Below are positions 24,959 through 31,000 of a stretch of DNA of 64,000 bases, in pieces; the first letter of the stretch is position 1, and each line of letters opens with the position of its first letter. A program made the translations under genes and the position numbers. Source of the stretch: Streptomyces nitrosporeus (lineage in GTDB: Bacteria > Actinomycetota > Actinomycetes > Streptomycetales > Streptomycetaceae); NCBI RefSeq assembly GCF_008704555.1, contig NZ_CP023702.1, positions 5,990,001-6,054,000 on the forward strand. The letters run 5' to 3'. A model generated the notes under the pieces. The model made no database searches. It was not told the origin of the DNA and worked only from the letters and a program-made list of their open reading frames with translations.

Positions 24959-26428
24959 GTGACATCCCGTGCAACCGCCACACGTCTGGTCCTCGCCATC
25001 GCTGTGGCATCCGCCGTCATCAGCCTGCCGGCCGCCGCCCAGGCCGTCGCCCCCTCCGCCCCCGCGGGAGCGGCAGCCGCCCCGGCCGGGCTCCAGGCCG
25101 ACTTCAACGGCGACGGGTACGGCGATCTGGCGTTCTCGGCACCCGGCGCCACTGTCAACGGCTTCGCGAACGCCGGGTTCGCCGGAGTGGTCTACGGGTC
25201 GAGCAGCGGCCTGAAACCCACCACCAAGCAGGTCATCACGCAGAACTCGGCGGGCATACCCGGCGTGGCGGAGGCGGGTGACGGCTTCAGCGGCACGCTC
25301 GCTTCCGCCGACCTCGACCAGGACGGCTACACCGATCTGGTGGTCGGCTCGCCCGGTGAGCAGGACGGCACCGCCGTACGGGCGGGGGCGCTGTCGGTCG
25401 TATGGGGCGGCCCGACCGGTCTCTCGGGCGGCGCCACGCTCCTGGTGGGCACCGCGTCCAGCGAGGTCGGCAGCGAGCTGGCCGTGGGCGACTTCGACGG
25501 GGACGGGGCGAAGGACCTCGCCACGTTCCGCCACGACGACCTCCAGGTCCTGTCCGGTCCGTTCACCCGTGCCGGAGCCGCGACCGCCGTCGCCCTGACC
25601 CCTGACACGGACGACAACCGCTGGCTCGACCTCGCGGCGGGCGATGTCGACGGTGACGGGCGCGACGACCTCGTCGGCCTGGCCCACAACGGGAACGAGG
25701 ACGACCGGCGGCGCGTCAGCGTCGCCGCGGGCGGCACCTCCGGCCCGGGAGCGTTCAGCGAGGTGGCCGGCGGCAACGGGTCCGGTCTGGAGGCCGGGGA
25801 GACCCTCGCGGTCGGCAACATCAACGGTGACGCGTACGCCGACTTCGTCGTGGGCCGGCTCGAAGGTCACGACAGTGACGCCGAGAACCCCCTCTCGCTC
25901 GGCGGCATGATCACCTATGTGCCGGGTGGTGCCACGGGCGCCCAGGGCGCCAAGGCGAAGGTCTTCAACCAGGACTCGGCGGGCATCCCCGGCGCGGCCG
26001 AGCGCGGCGACCTGTTCGGTTCGTCCCTCGCCATCGGTGACACGGACGGGGACGGTTACGGGGAGGTGGCGGTCGGCGTCCCGGGCGAGGCGCTCGGGAC
26101 GACCGCGCGGGCGGGCGGGATCGTCGTCCTGCCCGGTACGGCGGCGGGACCGACGGGGACGGGTTCCACGGGCTTCAACCAGGACACCCAGGGGGTCACC
26201 GGCACCGCCGAGCAGGGCGACCTGTTCGGCGGCGCCGCCGCCTTCGTGGACGGTGACAGGAACGGCCGCGCCGAACTCGCCGTGGGCGCCCCGGGCGAGA
26301 ACGCCGGTGAGGGTTCGCTCTGGGTCCTGCCGTCCATGACGTCCGGCACCGGCTCCTTCACCTTCGGGCACGGCACGCTGGGCACGGTCGCGGTGAAGGC
26401 GGCCCTCGGGTCGTCCTTCAGCCGTTGA
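24959..26428 (+). CDS. Secreted FG-GAP repeat (integrin-like beta-propeller) protein
   Basis: 489 aa from GTG 24959, chosen because AAGGAG lies five bases upstream; the frame runs open further 5-prime through the hexanucleotide repeat but without protein character. A Sec signal peptide (LVLAIAVASAVISLPAAAQAV) is followed by seven FG-GAP-like blades, each with a calcium-binding DxDxDG-type loop: ADFNGDGYGDLAFSAPG, ADLDQDGYTDLVVGSPGE, GDFDGDGAKDL, GDVDGDGRDDL, GNINGDAYADF, GDTDGDGYGEVAVGVPGE and VDGDRNGRAELAVGAPGE. Seven blades make one complete propeller. Likely an extracellular binding protein; ligand unknown. Confidence 0.9.
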   Translation: MTSRATATRLVLAIAVASAVISLPAAAQAVAPSAPAGAAAAPAGLQADFNGDGYGDLAFSAPGATVNGFANAGFAGVVYGSSSGLKPTTKQVITQNSAGIPGVAEAGDGFSGTLASADLDQDGYTDLVVGSPGEQDGTAVRAGALSVVWGGPTGLSGGATLLVGTASSEVGSELAVGDFDGDGAKDLATFRHDDLQVLSGPFTRAGAATAVALTPDTDDNRWLDLAAGDVDGDGRDDLVGLAHNGNEDDRRRVSVAAGGTSGPGAFSEVAGGNGSGLEAGETLAVGNINGDAYADFVVGRLEGHDSDAENPLSLGGMITYVPGGATGAQGAKAKVFNQDSAGIPGAAERGDLFGSSLAIGDTDGDGYGEVAVGVPGEALGTTARAGGIVVLPGTAAGPTGTGSTGFNQDTQGVTGTAEQGDLFGGAAAFVDGDRNGRAELAVGAPGENAGEGSLWVLPSMTSGTGSFTFGHGTLGTVAVKAALGSSFSR

Positions 26429-26517
26429 CCCGCGCCCGTGCCGCCCCTGTGCCGGAGCGGCACGGGCCCGGGGGAGCCCGTCACGCCGCCGGAAGCCGGA
26501 GCGGAGGCCCGGGGCGG

Positions 26518-26892
26518 TCACTCCCAGCGGTCCGGGTTGCGGTCGATGTCGTCCCAGAGGGCCTGGCGTACGGGGTCCTCGACGTCCCAGGAGTGGTCCG
26601 CCGGGTGCTCCTCGTACAGCTCGCACGCGTCACCGCCGGCCGCCTTCACCGGGCACCAGGGCAGGGCGAGGAAACGGTGCCGGGAGCCGTTCCACAGGAA
26701 CCAGATCGCCCCGTCCCGGGCGTCCTCGTCCCACACGTGGTCGGCGTGCTCGCCGTCGTGCCCGTCCCCGAGTTCACACACCGCGTGCCCGGACACGGCC
26801 TTCGTGGGGTGCTCGGGCGGGTCGCTGGACATGAGGAGCTGGACGATCGTCTCCACGGGCGGCAGGCTCGTGAACGCGGTGCACTGCAACAT
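26518..26892 (-). CDS. Conserved hypothetical protein, 124 aa
   Basis: Soluble acidic protein with SGHAVCELGDGHDGEHADHV, AIWFLWNGSRHRFLALPWC and, at the end, HPADHSWDVEDPVRQALWDD. The repeated HADHVWD / HPADHSWD pattern and scattered Cys/His are notable. No signal peptide or known catalytic motif. ATG at 26892. I recognise it as a Streptomyces protein type without function. Convergent with the FG-GAP gene. Confidence 0.75.
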   Translation of the reverse strand: MLQCTAFTSLPPVETIVQLLMSSDPPEHPTKAVSGHAVCELGDGHDGEHADHVWDEDARDGAIWFLWNGSRHRFLALPWCPVKAAGGDACELYEEHPADHSWDVEDPVRQALWDDIDRNPDRWE

Positions 26893-26951
26893 AGGGGCGT
26901 CCTGGTCGGAAAGGCCCGCCGCCTGTGCCGGCCCGCAGGGCGGCCGGGGGC

Positions 26952-27022
26952 GGGGCTCTTCGGTGGTGGGGGCTTTTTGGTGGTGGAGGGCTCTTCGGTG
27001 GTGGGGGCTCTTCGGGGGCGGG
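26952..27022. repeat. Four 17-18-bp tandem repeats
   Basis: Unit GGGCTCTTCGGTGGTGG, copies at about 26952, 26970, 26987 and 27005 with few differences. The second copy has TTTTT in place of CTTC, and the last runs into GGGGGCGGGG. It lies upstream of the 124-aa gene. Confidence 0.85.
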
Positions 27023-27159
27023 GCGAACAGGTGCGGACGAACGGTCGCGGGGTGGTGTTCCCGCCGTGGACAACGATGCCGTGCGGGGTCGCGCTACGGT
27101 GAGTTCCGGGGAAAGTGCTGACGCGGCCGACGAGACCCGCTACCGGACCGGTCGGCAGG

Positions 27160-27387
27160 TCAGGGGAGGTGCCGGACCGACCGGAACGACCCGCGCAGGC
27201 CGTTCTCCTCGGTGACCCGCGCGCGCAACTCCCGTAGTACGGGGGAGTCCTGGCCGGCTCCACCGGCTTCACCGCTTCCGGCTGCCCCCTCTTCCGCGTA
27301 CCCCTTCCGGGTGATGCACCGTGCGCACGCGCACGGCGGGAAGAGCAGCGGGTTGAACTCGGGCAGGGACGACCCCGGCCCGGTCAC
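27160..27387 (-). CDS. Small Cys-containing protein, 75 aa
   Basis: MTGPGSSLPEFNPLLFPPCA then CARCITRKGYAEEG, a Cys-x-Cys-x-x-Cys cluster that may bind zinc, and a charged C-terminal helix (VLRELRARVTEENG). The GTG at 27387 overlaps the stop of the CxxC gene (GTGA), which supports both being genes. No known function; located in a divergent arrangement with an XRE regulator. Confidence 0.65.
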   Translation of the reverse strand: MTGPGSSLPEFNPLLFPPCACARCITRKGYAEEGAAGSGEAGGAGQDSPVLRELRARVTEENGLRGSFRSVRHLP

Positions 27388-27593
27388 GTCGCCTTCCGTT
27401 CCGGACAGTTCTCCGTCTCCCGGTGGCGCCGGAGCAGCACCCGGCAGTCCGTGGCCGCGCTGGGGTCGTGCCGCGCGGTGGCCACGGCCTCGGCCAGGAG
27501 GAGTTCCTGGCACCTCCGGCAGTCGGCGGGTGTGTTGGGGGCCGGGACCTGCGGCGGTTCCTGCCCAGAGGGAAAACCGACAGATGCACACAC
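27384..27593 (-). CDS. Small CxxC protein linked to XRE/DUF397 locus
   Basis: 69 aa from GTG 27593 (GGAGAG nine bases upstream; GTG 27602 would have no spacing). Core: DCRRCQELLLAEAVATARHD then PSAATDCRVLLRRHRET. Same family layout as the protein at 18076-18276. Actinobacterial proteins of this type accompany XRE/DUF5753 genes and have no known function; the CxxC and late Cys/His may form a zinc site. First gene of a two-gene leftward unit divergent from the regulator. Confidence 0.7.
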   Translation of the reverse strand: MCASVGFPSGQEPPQVPAPNTPADCRRCQELLLAEAVATARHDPSAATDCRVLLRRHRETENCPERKAT

Positions 27594-27696
27594 GAAAAGC
27601 ACCTCTCCGTAGTCGTTTCGCTACACAGCGGGCTCAGCGTGGCTTACGGTTCTCTTATCCTCAACTTGCGGATGATGCTTGGAGGTTTGAGTAGCG

Positions 27697-28527
27697 GTGG
27701 TGAACCGTAAGGAGCTGAACCCGGAAGAGTCACCCAAAGCACGCTTCGGTCAACGGTTACGCCTGCTGAGAGAGGAGCGCGGGTGGACCCAGGAGGAGCT
27801 GGGAACGCGCATGGGCTGCTCCGGGACACATATCTCAGCTGTTGAAACTGGCCGACGTCCTCCAACTCTTCGTTTTGCGCGCGGCGCCGACAGAACGTTT
27901 GGTACCGGCGGCAAGCTGGAGCGTCAGAGCCTCGCTCTTCGGCAGACGGCGTTGCTGGAGGGGTTCCCGGAGTACGTGACACATGAAGCGCGAGCGGCGG
28001 AGATCAGGCTTTACGAAGTCGGGGTCATGCCGGGGATACTCCAGACACCGGAGTACGCGTCAGCGCTCACTGCTCGTACGGTTGAGCGAGGCGTGATCAC
28101 CCCCGAGCAGGGTGAGGAACGCAACGCCCTCATCGCGATGCGTCAAGGAGCCGTCAACCGGACGCCGGCGCCACTTGTGTTCGTGGTGCTGGATGAAAGC
28201 TGCCTGAGACGGCCGGTCGGCAATGCTGCTGTCATGGATGGGCAGTTCGCTCGGCTGGTGGAGTTTGCGGGCTTGCCGAACACCGTCTTCCAGGTCGCGC
28301 CCTTCGCTCTGGGCGATCGTCGCCCGCTCAGCTTGCCGCTGTACATCCTGACGATGGAGAACCGGGCTCTGGTTTCGTACGCGGAGTCCGCCCAGCGTGG
28401 CCAGTTGGAGCGGGAAACCGCTTCAGTCGTGCCCTTGCTGACCGCTTACCATCAGCTACAGGCTGAAGCGCTGTCCCAGGCGGATTCCGTAGCCATGATC
28501 AAGCAGTTACGAAAGGGCACCCTGTGA
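27697..28527 (+). CDS. XRE-family regulator with DUF5753 domain
   Basis: 276 aa. Helix-turn-helix FGQRLRLLREERGWTQEELG then TRMGCSGTHISAVETGRR (about residues 17-55). The DUF5753 part has YEVGVMPGILQTPEYASALT, the ERNALIAMRQ helix, FVVLDESCLRRPVG and TVFQVAPFALG. GTG 27697 follows GGAGG by 11 bases. The stop overlaps the start of the DUF397 gene (GTGA), the classic coupled regulator-DUF397 pair of Streptomyces, in which the small protein modulates the regulator. Confidence 0.92.
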   Translation: MVNRKELNPEESPKARFGQRLRLLREERGWTQEELGTRMGCSGTHISAVETGRRPPTLRFARGADRTFGTGGKLERQSLALRQTALLEGFPEYVTHEARAAEIRLYEVGVMPGILQTPEYASALTARTVERGVITPEQGEERNALIAMRQGAVNRTPAPLVFVVLDESCLRRPVGNAAVMDGQFARLVEFAGLPNTVFQVAPFALGDRRPLSLPLYILTMENRALVSYAESAQRGQLERETASVVPLLTAYHQLQAEALSQADSVAMIKQLRKGTL

Positions 28528-28733
28528 CGACCGACTCCATCCACTGGTTCACGTCCTCATACAGCGAGAATGGTGGCGCCTGCGTCGAGGTCGGCGCCGG
28601 GCTTATCGCTTCGCACGGAGTTGTTCCGGTGCGTGACTCGAAGAACCCCGGCGGTCCGGTGCTGGACGTGACCGCGCCCGCGTTCGCCTCGTTCGTGGCG
28701 GGTGTCAGGGCCGGGCGGTTCGGCGCTCTCTGA
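28524..28733 (+). CDS. DUF397 protein, partner of the XRE regulator
   Basis: 69 aa with all DUF397 landmarks: HWFTSSYSENGGACVEVGAG, VPVRDSKNPGGPVLDVTAPA and FASFVAGVRAGRFGAL. These small proteins act with their adjacent XRE/DUF5753 regulator as modulator or antitoxin-like partner. A near-identical second gene lies at 39106-39315 without a regulator. Confidence 0.93.
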   Translation: MTTDSIHWFTSSYSENGGACVEVGAGLIASHGVVPVRDSKNPGGPVLDVTAPAFASFVAGVRAGRFGAL

Positions 28734-28765
28734 CCGTGTGCCGCCGGGGCGATCCGCTCGCTCCC

Positions 28766-28803
28766 GGGCTGCCTCCGCTGCGCGGGCGGGGCGGGGGCAG
28801 CCC
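28766..28803 (+). terminator. Terminator hairpin after the DUF397 gene
   Basis: GGGCTGCCTCCGC pairs (with small bulges) with GCGGGGGCAGCCC across a GC loop. The same sequence type recurs at 39039-39085 next to the second DUF397 gene. Confidence 0.7.
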
Positions 28804-28816
28804 CAGGCCGGGGGCC

Positions 28817-29452
28817 TCAGACGCGGCGGACCCGCCAGAGCCATGCCGCGACGCCGGCCAGCAGGGCGAACACCACCAGGTTGGGCAGGAGGGCGGCGCC
28901 GTCCTCCTGTGAAGTGCCGTTGGACAGGTTCCAGGTGGCGAAGAGGACGCTCGGCAGCACGGCGGTGAGCAGGACGCCGGTGGTCTTCTGAACTGCCGTC
29001 CAGTGCACCGAGGTGCACAGGAGCACCGCGCCGACGATGCGGAACAGGACGCCGAACAGCGGTCCGGGCTGGGCGGAGAAGACCATCATGAACGGCAGCG
29101 AGAGGGTGAGCATCAGGAGCGGGACCAGGGGGTGCACCTTGCCGCGCCGGGCGGGCGGAGCCCCTCCGTCCCCGGCGGGGATCCCGGTCGGGCCGGCCGT
29201 CCAGGCTCCCGCTCCGGTTGCCCCGGCCGTGCCGTGACCCGCCTCGGCCAGCGCCGTCGCCGCGATGGTGCGCGGGTCCCCGAGCTCCGCCAGGATCTCG
29301 GCGGGCGAGGCGTCGGGGCGTTCGGCGCGGGCCACCTCTATGTGTTCGGCCAGGTCCGCGAGGAGTTCCTGGCGGCGGTCGGCGGGGAGGGCGGAGGCCT
29401 CACGCCCGACAGCGGAGAGGTAATCGCGCACGAGGTCGGCGGAAGTCTTCAT
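28817..29452 (-). CDS. HAAS-domain membrane protein, PadR partner
   Basis: 211 aa. N-terminal helical domain LVRDYLSAVGREASALPADR then QELLADLAEHIEVARAE and ILAELGDPRTIAATAL is the HAAS signalling domain that goes with PadR regulators. After a Gly/Ala-rich linker come four hydrophobic helices (PLVPLLMLTLSLPFMMVFSA and others). ATG at 29452 overlaps the PadR stop (ATGA). The pair probably forms a self-contained membrane-linked regulatory unit; signal unknown. Confidence 0.85.
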   Translation of the reverse strand: MKTSADLVRDYLSAVGREASALPADRRQELLADLAEHIEVARAERPDASPAEILAELGDPRTIAATALAEAGHGTAGATGAGAWTAGPTGIPAGDGGAPPARRGKVHPLVPLLMLTLSLPFMMVFSAQPGPLFGVLFRIVGAVLLCTSVHWTAVQKTTGVLLTAVLPSVLFATWNLSNGTSQEDGAALLPNLVVFALLAGVAAWLWRVRRV

Positions 29453-29823
29453 GTGTGGTCTCCGGTGGGGAGGTACGGGGTGGTGAGGAAGGTGTCGACG
29501 GCATCGCGGAAGCCGGGCCAGACGCGGGTGAACTCGTCCAGCGCGGCCCGGCCGCTGTCGGTGAGCGCGTAGTAGCGCCGGGGCGGTCCGGAGGCGGACT
29601 CCTGCCAGGTGGTGGTGACCAGGTCGTCGCGGCGGAGGCGGGAGAGCAGCGGGTAGACCGTGCCCTGGCTGGTGGCCAGGGCACCGGACTCCTCCAGGGC
29701 CTGGAGGAGCTCCACGCCGTAACGGGGGCGGTCCCGCATCAGGGCGAGCACGCAGTACTCCAGGACACCCTTGCGCAGCTGGGCGGCTGCCCGTGCCTGC
29801 TTGGTCGAATCGCCTGGTTCCAT
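29449..29823 (-). CDS. PadR-family transcriptional regulator
   Basis: 124 aa. Winged helix with RKGVLEYCVLALMRDRPRYG, SQGTVYPLLSRLRRDDLVTT and SGPPRRYYALTDSGRAALDE, all typical PadR. The ATG at 29823 gives MEPGDSTKQAR. Translationally coupled to the HAAS protein gene downstream. PadR proteins usually repress their own operon. Confidence 0.93.
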   Translation of the reverse strand: MEPGDSTKQARAAAQLRKGVLEYCVLALMRDRPRYGVELLQALEESGALATSQGTVYPLLSRLRRDDLVTTTWQESASGPPRRYYALTDSGRAALDEFTRVWPGFRDAVDTFLTTPYLPTGDHT

Positions 29824-29924
29824 GCGATGCAAGATACCTGGTGCGGCAAGTGAATGAGAAGGGGGGGCGTCGGCCCGGCCGCCGACGCTCCGTACCCGCT
29901 GCCCCCCGGAGGCGGCCCTGAGCG

Positions 29925-30074
29925 CTCCCCGGGCTTCGGGCGGACCTGGGCGCGGGTGCCGATCCTCTCGCTGAGGATCCTGTCGCGGGGGATGCCGTGC
30001 CTGCTGAGCGCATCGAGCTGGGAGCCGGGTCCCTGCCCGAGGGGCGGGCACCGCGCGTACCCGCGACGCGGATG
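29925..30074 (-). pseudogene. Serine recombinase (resolvase) N-terminal remnant
   Basis: The minus-strand frame contains RRGYARCPPLGQGPGSQLDA then LSRHGIPRDRILSERIGTR and QVRPKPGE. This matches the resolvase start (GYARVST..., Q-DAL, ...IFSEKISTRVRVRP) but lacks the catalytic serine context (S to P or missing) and everything after about 55 residues. The rest of the gap 29824-30260 shows no gene. Debris of a Tn3-family or related element. Confidence 0.6.
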
Positions 30075-30260
30075 CCCGTGCTCGGCAGGTCCGGGGCGAT
30101 CGACGCCGGCGGCGGGGTGTCCGGCCGCCATGGCCTGCCCGGCCGCTATGACCTGCCCGGCCCCGGCCCGCGGCCGGCCGGGGCCGGCATCCGCAGCGCC
30201 TTTTTCAGCCGGGGCACCTTCGTGAAGCGGCGGGCCCGCGAGCCGCCCGGGCGGGGTGTG

Positions 30261-30857
30261 TCACGGGTGCTGCGGCAAGTCGTCGTCCGCGAGCAGCCGG
30301 CGCGTCGCTCCCGCCGCGAAGTCGGACACGGTCGTCAGATCGTCGCCCTGGTCGATTCTGCGGATGCACGCGTCGACGACTGCCTGGACCACCGCCACGA
30401 TCAGCTCGGGCTGTGGCCGCCCCAGTTCGCGCACGACGCGGGCGAGTGCCTCATGGAGTGAGACGTGCAGATTCCTCACCCGCTCCCGCGCCGACGGGGA
30501 GAGCGAGTCGCGCGAGAGCGCGGCCAGCCAGCCGTGGGTGCCGCGAGCCGCCTGTTCGAGGTTGGCCCTGACGTAGGCGGCGGCCTGGGCGGCGGGCGTG
30601 GTCTCGGCTGCGATGGCCTGCTCCACCGCGTCGATCCAAGCGGGGAATTCGCGGGTGACGACGAGTTCGAGCAGGTCGTCGATGGAGTTGAAGTAGCGGT
30701 AGATGCTGTTGCGGGCGATCCCGGCCCGCGCGGCGACGGCTCCGGCTGTGAGGGCTTCGGCGCCGCCCTCCTCCAGGATCTCCTCGGCCGCGTCGATCAG
30801 CTGCGCGAGCCGCTGGGCCCGGTGCTCCCGGACGCTTCCGGCTTCGATCTTGGGCAT
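30261..30857 (-). CDS. TetR-family regulator of the adjacent MMPL transporter
   Basis: 198 aa. N-terminal helix-turn-helix RLAQLIDAAEEILEEGGAEA then VAARAGIARNSIYRYFNSID (residues about 16-60), and a helical ligand-binding C-terminal domain. Divergent from the MMPL gene, with a palindrome between the two starts, so it most likely represses both. ATG at 30857. Confidence 0.92.
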   Translation of the reverse strand: MPKIEAGSVREHRAQRLAQLIDAAEEILEEGGAEALTAGAVAARAGIARNSIYRYFNSIDDLLELVVTREFPAWIDAVEQAIAAETTPAAQAAAYVRANLEQAARGTHGWLAALSRDSLSPSARERVRNLHVSLHEALARVVRELGRPQPELIVAVVQAVVDACIRRIDQGDDLTTVSDFAAGATRRLLADDDLPQHP

Positions 30858-30943
30858 TTTCTCCGCTTCACCTCGGGCAGTGTGCCGTCTCCCGCCAACC
30901 TACCCCTGCGCCCGGGAGGCCGAGCGGGCGTGTTAGCTTGCAC

Positions 30944-30970
30944 AACTTAGAGACACCCTGTCGCTAAGTT
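30944..30970. promoter_or_regulatory. Operator palindrome between tetR and the MMPL gene
   Basis: AACTTAGAGACA-CCC-TGTCGCTAAGTT: two 12-bp arms, complementary except one position, around a 3-base centre. It lies 31 bp before the MMPL ATG and 87 bp before tetR, the usual place for a TetR dimer-of-dimers site. Confidence 0.85.
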
Positions 30971-31000
30971 CTGTCCGTGCCTCCTGCCGAAGGCTGCCCG

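Noticed and set aside
22118..26626. 1502-codon open frame on the minus strand
   Set aside because: It lies opposite the GH81 and FG-GAP genes and is low-complexity Gly/Arg/Val sequence with no domain; it is open only because of codon bias on the coding strand.
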